Assembly: GCA_910584865.1 (NCBI GenBank)
Contig: CAJUCE010000002.1
Coordinates: 35,401 to 92,981 of the forward strand
Direction: 5' to 3'
DNA: 57,581 bases
From: an uncultured Acetatifactor sp.
GTDB lineage: Bacteria; Bacillota; Clostridia; Lachnospirales; Lachnospiraceae
Both the position numbers and the translations under genes were made by a program. Of this stretch, positions 18,740-26,546 are shown in pieces (position 1 is the stretch's first letter; every line of letters begins with the position of its first letter). Under the pieces are notes generated by a model. It searched no databases, was not told where the DNA came from, and saw only the letters and a list, made by a program, of their open reading frames with translations.

Positions 18740-18798
18740 AGGGCCTGGGGATATTCGCAGGAGGCTTGAGGGGATAGAAAAACGGGGTATGGGGAAAT

Positions 18799-20703
18799 AT
18801 GAGGAAGCAATTTGACAGAAAATTCTGGATAGCGGCTGCCGGGGGAGCGGGAATGGCTGTTGCCGCAAGGATGGCGATCAGGAAGGTCAGGGGCAGCCAC
18901 CATCGACTGCTGAGCGCTTCGGGGGAGGAACTGCGAAAAGCATTTCAATCTAAAAGAGGATATGGCAGGGGGACAGTTTGGAACGATTATCCCCGTCCTC
19001 AGATGCGCAGAGACAGCTTTTACAGCTTGAATGGAGACTGGAAACTGAATGGGAGGGAGATCCTGGTGCCGTTTCCGCCCCAGTCTCTTCTGTCGGATTA
19101 CCGGGGGAAGGTAGGGGCTTGTCTTACGTATTCGCGGGAGTTTATATTTTCCGGGGAAGCCGCATCTGCTCTCGGTTGGAAGGAGGGGCGCATCCTTCTG
19201 CACTTCGGTGCGGTGGATCAGGTGGCGGAGGTATTTCTCAACGGTCACTTCCTGGGAAAGCACGAGGGCGGGTACCTGCCGTTTTCTTTTGACGTGACGG
19301 AATATGTGACCGATGGGCGCAACAAGATCGTCGTAAAGGCCAGGGATACCTTATCCGCCCGTTATCCCTATGGAAAGCAGCGTAAAGCCAGAGGCGGCAT
19401 GTGGTATACGCCGGTGAGCGGAATCTGGCAGAGTGTCTGGATGGAATGCGTTCCCCGTGTATACATTGCCGGGCTGAAGGTGGATGCTGACATGCAAAAG
19501 GTGCGGATCTTTGTAAGGACCGGCGGCACGGAGGAGGTGCAGGATGAGAACGGCGCGGACTGGGGGGAAAAGTCCGGAATAAGGGTGGCGATCTCACTCC
19601 ATGACGGCACCAGATACACCATGGAGACTGATAAAAAAGAAGCGGAAATCGATCTGACCAGGATTCCCGGAGCTGACGGGAATCCGTATCAACCGCTTCT
19701 CTGGAATCCGGAGCACCCTTATCTGTATGAAATGACGATTTCCATGGGAGAGGATAGCGTTCATTCCTATTTCGGACTCAGAACCGTGGAAGTAAGAACG
19801 GTAAAGGGGATTCCAAGGGTCTGTCTGAACGGGGAGCCGGTATTTTTGCAGGGAGTGCTGGACCAGGGGTATTTTTGTGACGGAATCTATCTCCCGGCCA
19901 AAGAGGCAGAGTATGAGCAGGATGTATTGCGGATGAAGGCGTTGGGCATGAACCTGCTGCGCAAGCATATCAAGATCGAACCGGAGTGCTTTTATCATTA
20001 TTGCGATATCCATGGAATGCTGGTGATGCAGGATATGGTCAATAACGGCTCCTATTCCTGGATCAGGGATACGGCGCTTCCCACGCTGGGCTTTGCCCGG
20101 AAAAAAGACAGAAGGCTGTGGAAGGGAAAGAAGCGCAGAGCCTTTTTTGTCAAACATATGGAGGAGACTGTCCGGCATCTGTATAATCATCCCTGCGTCA
20201 TTGCATATACGATTTTCAATGAAGGATGGGGACAGTTTGAGAGCGATGCCCTGTACAGACAGGCGAAGGCGTTGGACAGCACGCGGTTATGGGACGCTAC
20301 GTCAGGCTGGTTTACCCAGACCGAGAGCGATTTTGACAGCCAGCATATTTATTTTAAGAAGCTGGAAGTCCCAGAGACGCCCCAAAAGCCGGTGCTGGTA
20401 TCGGAGTGCGGCGGATATTCTCTGCGGGTGCCGGGCCATTTTTATACAAAATACGCCAGATACGGGTATGGGGCCTGCCGGGACGGGAAAGAGCTGATGG
20501 AGCGGATCAGAAAGCTGTACGAACAAACGATTTTGCCGCAGATTCCCGGGGGCGTATGCGGCTGTATCTATACACAGCTCAGCGACGTAGAGGATGAGGT
20601 CAACGGCTTTTACACCTTCGACAGAAAGGTATGCAAGACGGATCCGGAGATGATGCGGGATATCGCAGCGGCACTTTTCCGGGCGGTTTCTGATGCGGAC
20701 TAA
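18799..20703 (+). CDS. GH2-family glycoside hydrolase with N-terminal hydrophobic segment
   Basis: The 634-residue protein has the GH2 order: sugar-binding jelly roll (about residues 60-200), Ig-like domain (about 215-320) and TIM barrel. The acid/base lies in IFNEGWGQ (E475) and the nucleophile in VLVSECGGY (E536). A hydrophobic Ala/Gly stretch at residues 8-25, after a basic start, could anchor it to the membrane, which is unusual for GH2. Family members act as beta-galactosidases, beta-glucuronidases or beta-mannosidases; specificity is unclear. It lies 60 bases after folD, without an obvious functional link. Confidence 0.87.
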   Translation: MRKQFDRKFWIAAAGGAGMAVAARMAIRKVRGSHHRLLSASGEELRKAFQSKRGYGRGTVWNDYPRPQMRRDSFYSLNGDWKLNGREILVPFPPQSLLSDYRGKVGACLTYSREFIFSGEAASALGWKEGRILLHFGAVDQVAEVFLNGHFLGKHEGGYLPFSFDVTEYVTDGRNKIVVKARDTLSARYPYGKQRKARGGMWYTPVSGIWQSVWMECVPRVYIAGLKVDADMQKVRIFVRTGGTEEVQDENGADWGEKSGIRVAISLHDGTRYTMETDKKEAEIDLTRIPGADGNPYQPLLWNPEHPYLYEMTISMGEDSVHSYFGLRTVEVRTVKGIPRVCLNGEPVFLQGVLDQGYFCDGIYLPAKEAEYEQDVLRMKALGMNLLRKHIKIEPECFYHYCDIHGMLVMQDMVNNGSYSWIRDTALPTLGFARKKDRRLWKGKKRRAFFVKHMEETVRHLYNHPCVIAYTIFNEGWGQFESDALYRQAKALDSTRLWDATSGWFTQTESDFDSQHIYFKKLEVPETPQKPVLVSECGGYSLRVPGHFYTKYARYGYGACRDGKELMERIRKLYEQTILPQIPGGVCGCIYTQLSDVEDEVNGFYTFDRKVCKTDPEMMRDIAAALFRAVSDAD

Positions 20704-20711
20704 AAGGAAAT

Positions 20712-20900
20712 GCCGGAAATTCTCTGCCATTAAGTGCCATTAAGTGCCATTAAGTGGTACTGGGGAGGATTTCTGCGGAACTGGAAAACAGCGAATGCCC
20801 ATGCCAGTGCCCAGAGGATTTACGGACGCATCTTTACGCGGCCGGAAATTCTCTGCCGTGTCTGGTACTGGCATGGGCATTCGCGGAACTGGAATAGGAG
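20712..20900 (+). repeat. Duplicated leader with 18-bp inverted repeat and triplicated 10-mer
   Basis: TGCCATTAAG is repeated three times in tandem (20725-20754). GCCGGAAATTCTCTGCC occurs at 20712 and 20841. GGTACTGG occurs at 20756 and 20864, and GCGGAACTGGAA at 20775 and 20883, both 108 bases apart. A perfect 18-bp inverted repeat (20791-20808 with 20867-20884) ends next to the last GGAACTGG copy, whose AGGAG is the ribosome site of the amidohydrolase. Confidence 0.9.
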
Positions 20901-20910
20901 GATTTATATT

Positions 20911-22092
20911 ATGTTATGTGTGAGAAACGGAATGATTCATGATGCAATTCACGAGGAGGCTTTTCGGGGGGATATCCTGGTGGAGGATGGGAAGATCAAG
21001 GCCATCGGCAGAGGCCTGGAGATTCCGGAGGGCACGGAGGTCATCGATGCGGAGGGGCTGCAGGTGTATCCTGGCTTCGTGGAGGCCCACGGCCATATCG
21101 GGCTGGACGGTTACGGCATTGGCTATGAGGGGATGGATTACAATGAGCTGAACGACATCATCAGTCCCCAGATGCGGGGAATCGATGGCGTGAAGCCCCT
21201 TGACCCGGCCCTTCCCATGGCTGCCGCCGCAGGAGTTACCTGTGTCTGTGTGGGGCCCGGCAGCGCCAATGTGCTGGGAGGCACCTTCACCACCATCAAG
21301 ACCGTGGGGAAAAGGGTGGATGACATGGTGGTGCGGGACGGCGTAGCCATGAAATGTGCTTTTGGGGAGAATCCCAAGAGGGTCTACCGTGAGAAGAAGG
21401 ATTCCAGCCGTATGACCACAGCGGCGCTTATGAGGGAGACACTGTTCAAGGCCCGGGAATATATGGAGAAAAAGGAAGCGGCAGGGGATGACCTGTCCAA
21501 GCGGCCTGCCTTTGACATCAAAATGGAGGCTCTGACGCCCGTTATGAAGCGGGAGATTCCCCTCAAAGCACATGCCCATGCTACGGAGGATATCTTCACG
21601 GCCCTGCGCATCGCGAAGGAATTCGGGCTGAAGATCACGTTGGAGCATGTGACGGAAGGGCACCTTATCACGGAGGAACTGGCGAAGGAAAATGTGCCCC
21701 TGGCAGTAGGGCCTACCTTGACGAGCGCTTCTAAATTTGAGCTGCGCAATAAGAGCTGGGTGACTCCCGGACGTCTGGCTGCGGCGGGATGCCAGGTTTC
21801 CATTATCACAGATTCTCCGGTTATCCCTCAGGAGTATCTGCCCCTCTGTGCGGGACTGGCGGTACAGGCAGGTATGGAGCCTTTTGCGGCTCTGCAGGCC
21901 ATCACCATCAACCCGGCAAAGCATGCGGGGATTGCGGACAGAGTAGGCTCCCTGGAGGTGGGAAAAGATGCGGACATTGTGGTCACAGACGGATGTCCTT
22001 TTGAAGTGTCCACTAAAGTGAAGTATGTGCTGATCGACGGAGAGCAAGTGGATACTTTATTGCAGGATACCCGGCAGACAGTTCGGGGATAG
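20911..22092 (+). CDS. Amidohydrolase family protein
   Basis: The 393-residue enzyme is a metal-dependent amidohydrolase of the imidazolonepropionase/dihydroorotase-like superfamily. The N-terminal beta domain (GDILVEDGKIKAIG) leads to the metal motif VEAHGHIG. HAHATEDI and ITLEHVTEGH carry further His ligands, and ITDSPVIP the catalytic Asp. The C terminus has NPAKHAGIADRVG and GKDADIVV, typical of the superfamily. ATG 20911 follows AGGAGG; the 59 codons open upstream are leader repeat. The substrate is unknown. The last 24 coding bases are the first copy of a 27-bp repeat that continues past the stop. Confidence 0.87.
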   Translation: MLCVRNGMIHDAIHEEAFRGDILVEDGKIKAIGRGLEIPEGTEVIDAEGLQVYPGFVEAHGHIGLDGYGIGYEGMDYNELNDIISPQMRGIDGVKPLDPALPMAAAAGVTCVCVGPGSANVLGGTFTTIKTVGKRVDDMVVRDGVAMKCAFGENPKRVYREKKDSSRMTTAALMRETLFKAREYMEKKEAAGDDLSKRPAFDIKMEALTPVMKREIPLKAHAHATEDIFTALRIAKEFGLKITLEHVTEGHLITEELAKENVPLAVGPTLTSASKFELRNKSWVTPGRLAAAGCQVSIITDSPVIPQEYLPLCAGLAVQAGMEPFAALQAITINPAKHAGIADRVGSLEVGKDADIVVTDGCPFEVSTKVKYVLIDGEQVDTLLQDTRQTVRG

Positions 22093-22158
22093 AACACCCG
22101 GCAGACAGTTTGGGCATAGAGCACCGGCAGACAATTTGGCCGTAGAACATACGGCAGG
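22069..22158 (+). repeat. 27-bp tandem repeat across the amidohydrolase stop
   Basis: Copies at 22069-22095, 22096-22122 and 22123-22148 (26 bp), plus a partial one, share the core CCGGCAGACA followed by a TTTGG-like stretch and ATAGA. The first copy encodes the C terminus of the amidohydrolase. Confidence 0.85.
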
Positions 22159-22167
22159 GAGACAGGC

Positions 22168-22626
22168 ATGAATATATTAATTATAGACGGCCAGGGCGGA
22201 GGTGTGGGCCGCCAGCTGGTAGAAGGCATTAAAAAGACATTGCCGGATCAGACGGTTATAGCGGCAGGCACCAACGCACTTGCCACGCAGGCCATGTTGA
22301 AGGCCGGTGCAGATCATGGAGCCACAGGGGAAAATGCGGTGGTGGTGGGATGCAGAAGCGCGGATATCATTGCAGGGCCCATCGGTATCGTCATTGCAGA
22401 CGCGCTTTGGGGAGAGATTACGCCCCGAATGGCCGTGGCAGTAGGGCAGAGTTCAGCCATACGGATTCTCCTGCCCATGAATCTGTGTGATAATTACATC
22501 GCAGGGGTGGGGAGAAATACGGCGGCCTTTCTGGTGGAAGACTGTCTTTCCAGGATCAGGGAAGTGATTGCGGGTGCAGACAAAAGGAAGGATGCTGTGC
22601 CCTCACGAAAATCCCGAGACTGCTAG
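22168..22626 (+). CDS. DUF3842 family protein
   Basis: The 152-residue protein begins with IIDGQGGGVG, a glycine-rich nucleotide-binding-like loop. VVVGCRSADIIAGPIGIVIADALWGE and PMNLCDNYIAGV follow, all characteristic of DUF3842 proteins of Clostridia. No function is established that I can name. AGGGAG precedes the ATG. Given the gap of 75 bases, it may be co-transcribed with the amidohydrolase. Confidence 0.85.
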   Translation: MNILIIDGQGGGVGRQLVEGIKKTLPDQTVIAAGTNALATQAMLKAGADHGATGENAVVVGCRSADIIAGPIGIVIADALWGEITPRMAVAVGQSSAIRILLPMNLCDNYIAGVGRNTAAFLVEDCLSRIREVIAGADKRKDAVPSRKSRDC

Positions 22627-22677
22627 CGTCAAAATGAGCGCACTTTGCTCAATTCAGTTAAATGATTGAAATTAAGC

Positions 22678-22706
22678 TTGTATGAAGACAACAAATATGT
22701 TACAAT
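22678..22706 (+). promoter_or_regulatory. Promoter of the riboswitch-controlled ECF operon
   Basis: TTGTAT (22678-22683), a 17-base spacer and TACAAT (22701-22706). Confidence 0.7.
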
Positions 22707-22711
22707 GTTTT

Positions 22712-22830
22712 AAGTTGCCGGGCCTACCCGGCAGAGACTGGCAGAAGCCGGTTAAGGTTTTATAGGATGGCGGGAGCAAGGAAATGCCACTGAGATTTTG
22801 ATTACGAATAGATAGTCAGGAAGGCTGTTA
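22712..22830 (+). promoter_or_regulatory. Candidate cobalamin riboswitch
   Basis: The leader starts with a 7-bp hairpin (TGCCGGG/CCCGGCA). It then has the B12-box-like pieces AAGCCGGTTAAG, GGCGGGAGCAAG, ATGCCACTG (22784-22792) and GATAGTCAGGAAGGCTG (22811-22827), in the order seen in cobalamin aptamers. The final GGCTGTT also forms the 5' arm of the terminator that follows, the expected mutually exclusive switch. The central GGTG/TCC core is poorly conserved, so a divergent or short class is possible. It precedes a complete ECF importer. Confidence 0.6.
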
Positions 22831-22866
22831 TAATCTGTCAGAAGACAGAGAAGACAGTCTTTTTTT
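22823..22866 (+). terminator. Attenuator terminator inside the leader
   Basis: GGCTGTT (22823-22829) pairs with GACAGTC (22853-22859) around an inner CTGTC/GACAG hairpin and is followed by seven T's (22860-22866). It lies about 100 bases before the first ECF gene, so read-through controls the operon. Confidence 0.75.
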
Positions 22867-22964
22867 GCCCCAAAATTGACTGAGGTATTGTAAGTAGCTG
22901 CCGGAAGATTTGTCGGAAAGCGAATCAGGAGCTTTTCAGGAAAGTGTAAGAGGAGGTGAAAAGG

Positions 22965-23801
22965 GTGCAGGCAATGGAAGGAAACGGGATATCCTTCACC
23001 TATGATTACAGCTACGGCGAAGATGCTGCCCCGGCCCTGGAGGACGTGTCCTTTACAGTGGAAAGGGGAGAATTCATCGCAATCCTGGGGGCAAACGGAA
23101 GCGGAAAATCTACCCTGGCTAGGCTCTTAAACGGCCTTCTGCTGCGGCAGAAAGGGGAGCTTAAGGTATGGAATCTGGATCCCGGGGACGAAGCGCAGAT
23201 TTGGGAGCTGCGGCGGCTGTGCGGGATGGTATTCCAGAACCCGGACAATCAGTTCGTCTCCGCCGTAGTGGAGGAGGATGTGGCTTTCGGGCTTCGGAAT
23301 TATGATACGCCGGAGACTGAGATACCGGAGAAGGTCAGAAAGGCTCTTTCCCTGGTGGGGATGGATAGATATGAACGGTATTCCCCTCATATGTTGTCGG
23401 GAGGACAGAAGCAGAGGGTGGCAATGGCGGGGGTCCTGGCCATGGAGCCGGAGATACTGGTGTTTGACGAGGCTACATCCATGTTGGATCCGCAGGGCAG
23501 GGAGGAGGTGCGCTCCTGTCTGAAGCAGCTGCACCGCATGAGCAAGACTATCCTGATGATCACCCATTACGTGGAGGAGGCAGTGGAGGCGGACAGGGTT
23601 TTTCTGATGCGGGAGGGAAAGCTTTCAAAGTGCGGAAGTCCCGGGGAGATTCTGACAGACCGGGAGCTTTTGGCGCAGGCCGGTTTAGTGCCGCCTGTCG
23701 CTGTAAGGATTTATCATGATCTGAAAGACAGCGGAATCTGTCTGCGGAAATGCCCGCTGACAAACAGGGAACTGGTGGAGGAGCTATGCCGATTGAAGTA
23801 A
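22965..23801 (+). CDS. ecfA1: ECF transporter ATPase EcfA1
   Basis: The 278-residue ATPase powers a vitamin/metal ECF importer on the cytoplasmic side. The Walker A motif is GANGSGKST, the Q-loop VFQNPDNQF, the signature LSGGQKQRVAMAG and the Walker B ILVFDEATSMLD. GTG 22965 lies eight bases from AGGAGG; GTG 22956 and ATG 22974 are in frame but badly spaced. It overlaps the second ATPase by 16 bases, so the four ECF genes form one transcript under the riboswitch-like leader. Confidence 0.93.
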   Translation: MQAMEGNGISFTYDYSYGEDAAPALEDVSFTVERGEFIAILGANGSGKSTLARLLNGLLLRQKGELKVWNLDPGDEAQIWELRRLCGMVFQNPDNQFVSAVVEEDVAFGLRNYDTPETEIPEKVRKALSLVGMDRYERYSPHMLSGGQKQRVAMAGVLAMEPEILVFDEATSMLDPQGREEVRSCLKQLHRMSKTILMITHYVEEAVEADRVFLMREGKLSKCGSPGEILTDRELLAQAGLVPPVAVRIYHDLKDSGICLRKCPLTNRELVEELCRLK

Positions 23802-24811
23802 AGAACATTTCCTGCCGTTATGGGGAGAAGACGCCCCTGGAAGTGCAGGCATTAAGGAAGATTTCCTTTCAGGTGGAAGACGGCGAGTTTATAGGCATTA
23901 TGGGTCATACGGGCTGCGGGAAGTCCACGCTGCTCCAGATGATCGCAGGGCTGATTTCCCCGGAAGAAGGGCAGATTTTCATAGACGGAAGAGACATAGG
24001 CGCGCCGGATTATGACAGGGAGACGCTTCGAAGGACACTTGGAATCGTATTTCAGTATCCGGAAAACCAACTGTTTGAGGGGACGGTGGAAAAGGATGTG
24101 GCATTTGCCCTGAAATGCAGCGGTTTAAGCAGGGCAGAGAAGGAGGAACGGGTCAGGCAGGCTTTGGAGGCTGTGGGATTTGGAAGGGAAAGCGGAATTG
24201 ACCGGCGAAAGGAGAGAGCCGGGAAGAGCGGCGTTTTTCCGGATAAGGATACGTCCGGCGGAGGGAGGGACGATGCGGGGCGGGAATTCGCCGATAAGGG
24301 AGGGCTCTTGCAGGGTCAGGGGTGCGCCGGTAAGGGAAGAATCTTGCAGTGGCAGGATATCGCCCGGAAATCTCCTCTGACCCTGTCAGGAGGAGAGAAG
24401 CGCCGGGTTGCCATTGCGGGAGTCCTGGCGGCCAGGCCGCGGATTCTGCTGTTTGACGAGCCTTTAGCGGGCCTTGATCCTTACGGCAGACAGGAATTCC
24501 TGGAACTTGCTGCCAGGCTGCACAGTCAGGGAACCACGATTCTGATGGTGTCCCACGACGCGGACGCGCTCTGCGGGTATGCGGACAGGATTCTGGTGTT
24601 GGACAGGGGAGAACTTTCGACGGACGGTACGCCGGAGGAAGTCTTTGCGGATCTGCAAAGGGCGGAAATGCTCCATATAGGAGCGGGAAATATCCGGCAG
24701 ATTGCCCGGAAACTATACGAAAAGGGCATGATAGCCAATCCTGCGGTTATAAAATATGATACTCTTATAAACGAAATAAAAGCTATGCTGAAAGCGGGGG
24801 AAGAGCCATGA
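23786..24811 (+). CDS. ecfA2: ECF transporter ATPase EcfA2 with inserted repeat
   Basis: The 341-residue partner ATPase has Walker A GHTGCGKST, Q-loop VFQYPENQLF, signature LSGGEKRRVAIAG and Walker B ILLFDEPLAGLD. It is about 50 residues longer than usual (around 285-290). The excess is a Gly/Lys/Arg-rich insert between the helical subdomain and the signature (about residues 135-192), including two 12-residue tandem repeats. The insert sits where the signature loop approaches the dimer interface. The frame and all motifs are intact. ATG 23786 follows GGAGGAG. The stop overlaps the EcfT start (ATGA). Confidence 0.92.
   Translation: MPIEVKNISCRYGEKTPLEVQALRKISFQVEDGEFIGIMGHTGCGKSTLLQMIAGLISPEEGQIFIDGRDIGAPDYDRETLRRTLGIVFQYPENQLFEGTVEKDVAFALKCSGLSRAEKEERVRQALEAVGFGRESGIDRRKERAGKSGVFPDKDTSGGGRDDAGREFADKGGLLQGQGCAGKGRILQWQDIARKSPLTLSGGEKRRVAIAGVLAARPRILLFDEPLAGLDPYGRQEFLELAARLHSQGTTILMVSHDADALCGYADRILVLDRGELSTDGTPEEVFADLQRAEMLHIGAGNIRQIARKLYEKGMIANPAVIKYDTLINEIKAMLKAGEEP
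24290..24361 (+). repeat. 36-bp in-frame tandem repeat within ecfA2
   Basis: Two 36-bp units (24290-24325, 24326-24361) encode ADKGGLLQGQGC and AGKGRILQWQDI. Confidence 0.85.
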
Positions 24812-25596
24812 GTTTTCTGCCGGCGGGGGGTTACAGGGAAGGATGTTCCGTCCTGCATAAAATGGATGCCCTGGGCAAGCTGATTTGCACTTTTCTGCTC
24901 CTGGGGGCTGTGATTGTCTGTCATAGCTTACCTGGGTACGGGGCAATGGCGGCGGTGCTTTTGCTGTTGGTCAGGTTTTCCGGCCTGGGGTTTGGGACAG
25001 CTTTCAACGGGGTAAAAAGGATGGGTCTGTTTTTTTGTGTGATCCTTGTGATGAATGCCGTCTTTTTCGAGGCTGAGCAGGTCTGGTGGCAGTGGTGGAT
25101 ATTCCGGTTTTCCCGGGAAGGCATGATCCAGGGAATGAGGGTGGTGGTGCGGGTGGCTTTTGCCATGATTCTTGGGAATCTGCTGTTGTCCACTACATCG
25201 CCCATGGAGATTGTAGGGGCTATTGAGAGCCTGCTTTTTCCGTTGCAGTGGGTGGGGATTCCGGTGCGGGATGTAGCCATGATCCTGGGGGTGTCGATTC
25301 AGTTTATCCCCGCTTTTTCCCAGGAGGCGGAGACTCTTCGGAAAGCCCAGACAGCCCGGGGCGCCCGTTTTGAGAGCAGAAAATTGTCAGAGAAGGCCCG
25401 CAGCGTACTGCCGTTGGTGGTGCCTATCTTTCTGGCGGCGTTTCGCAGGGCGGACGAACTGGCTTTGGCCATGGAGGCCAGGGGTTACCGCAGGACAAAG
25501 GGCAGGAGCCGGTTCCGGAGGCGCCGCCTGTCAGCCGCGGACGGGATCGGGATCCTGGCGAGCCTTCTGTTTTATGCGGCGCAGGCAATGTTGTAA
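24808..25596 (+). CDS. ecfT: ECF transporter transmembrane protein EcfT
   Basis: The 262-residue membrane scaffold has about five hydrophobic segments and the two Ala-Arg-Gly coupling motifs, TARGARF near residue 185 and MEARGYR near 223, which contact the two ATPases. HKMDALGKLICTFLL at the N terminus is typical. It is translationally coupled to ecfA2. EcfT joins the ATPases to an S component, here probably the gene at 25749. Confidence 0.92.
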   Translation: MSFLPAGGYREGCSVLHKMDALGKLICTFLLLGAVIVCHSLPGYGAMAAVLLLLVRFSGLGFGTAFNGVKRMGLFFCVILVMNAVFFEAEQVWWQWWIFRFSREGMIQGMRVVVRVAFAMILGNLLLSTTSPMEIVGAIESLLFPLQWVGIPVRDVAMILGVSIQFIPAFSQEAETLRKAQTARGARFESRKLSEKARSVLPLVVPIFLAAFRRADELALAMEARGYRRTKGRSRFRRRRLSAADGIGILASLLFYAAQAML

Positions 25597-25748
25597 ATGT
25601 ACTGATTTGTATATTGTTCTTGCCTCAGATACGCTGTATCGGATGTAAAACAGGATAGAAAAGAAGCTGATTTACAGACTTGTGTATACAAAGAATATAG
25701 CGGTTATAGAAATGAACCGGAAATTGGAAAAACGGAGGTATGATTCAA

Positions 25749-26300
25749 ATGACAAGATTATCTTATGTGAAAAAAGCGATTCTGACAGCGGCGTGCATCG
25801 CGCTGTGCGTGGTATTGCCCATGGCGTTCCATGCGATCCCCAACGCGGGGAATATCTACTGTCCCATGCATATGCCGGTGCTGCTGTGCGGACTGGTCTG
25901 CGGCTGGCCCTTCGGGTTGCTGTGCGGGGTGGCCGGGCCTGTTTTGTCGTCCCTTTTCACCGGGATGCCGTCCATGGCTTATCTGCCCTCTATGGTGATT
26001 GAGTTGGCCGCTTACGGGTTCGTGGCAGGGATTATGATGCGGATCGTTCATACGAAGATGCTTTTGGCAGACCTGTATATCAGCCTGGCTGCGGCGCTGT
26101 TGGCGGGCAGGATCGTGGCAGGGGCTTCCCGGGCGCTGATTTTCGCACCCGGAAGCTATTCTATGGCAGCCTGGGCCGCCAGTTACTTTGTGACGGCGCT
26201 TCCCGGGCTTGTGATTCAGCTTGCATTGCTTCCGGCTATAGCGTTTGCGTTGGAGAAGGCCCGGCTGATCCCGGTCAGGTATCCGAAGATGGCGGGCTGA
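25749..26300 (+). CDS. ECF transporter S component (possible corrinoid-related substrate)
   Basis: The 183-residue hydrophobic protein has about six TM segments. CPMHMPVLLCGLVCGWPFG, then FTGMPSMAYLPSMVIELAAY and AGRIVAG, fit an ECF S-component family I recall as linked to vitamin uptake. A cobalamin-type riboswitch upstream of the operon would favour a B12 precursor such as alpha-ribazole (CblT-like), but that is inference. ATG 25749 is preferred over 25740, which sits only one base from GGAGG. The gap of 150 bases after ecfT shows no clear terminator. Confidence 0.8.
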   Translation: MTRLSYVKKAILTAACIALCVVLPMAFHAIPNAGNIYCPMHMPVLLCGLVCGWPFGLLCGVAGPVLSSLFTGMPSMAYLPSMVIELAAYGFVAGIMMRIVHTKMLLADLYISLAAALLAGRIVAGASRALIFAPGSYSMAAWAASYFVTALPGLVIQLALLPAIAFALEKARLIPVRYPKMAG

Positions 26301-26402
26301 AGCCGTGGAGGATTTTCCGATCGCATTTTCCGAAAGCGGGAATTCGAAGACATCGGGCTGGAACCGTGGAGGATTTCCCAATCGCATTCTTCGGAAGCGG
26401 GA
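26281..26402 (+). repeat. 61-bp direct duplication at the 3' end of the S-component gene
   Basis: Two 61-bp units (26281-26341 and 26342-26402) share most bases, including CCGTGGAGGATTT and AATCGCAT or GATCGCAT. A short third start follows (GTCCCAACGGCGGG). The first unit contains the last coding bases and stop of the S component. Confidence 0.85.
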
Positions 26403-26546
26403 GTCCCAACGGCGGGATGATGCGATAGGGAATGGGAGAAGAGAACAATAGAATCAAACCCGGCAGGAGTGACGGAAGAGATGGAAAGACAGCAGCGGGA
26501 GACCGGGAAACCTGTGCCTGAAAAAGGCAGAAAGGAGATCACCTGT

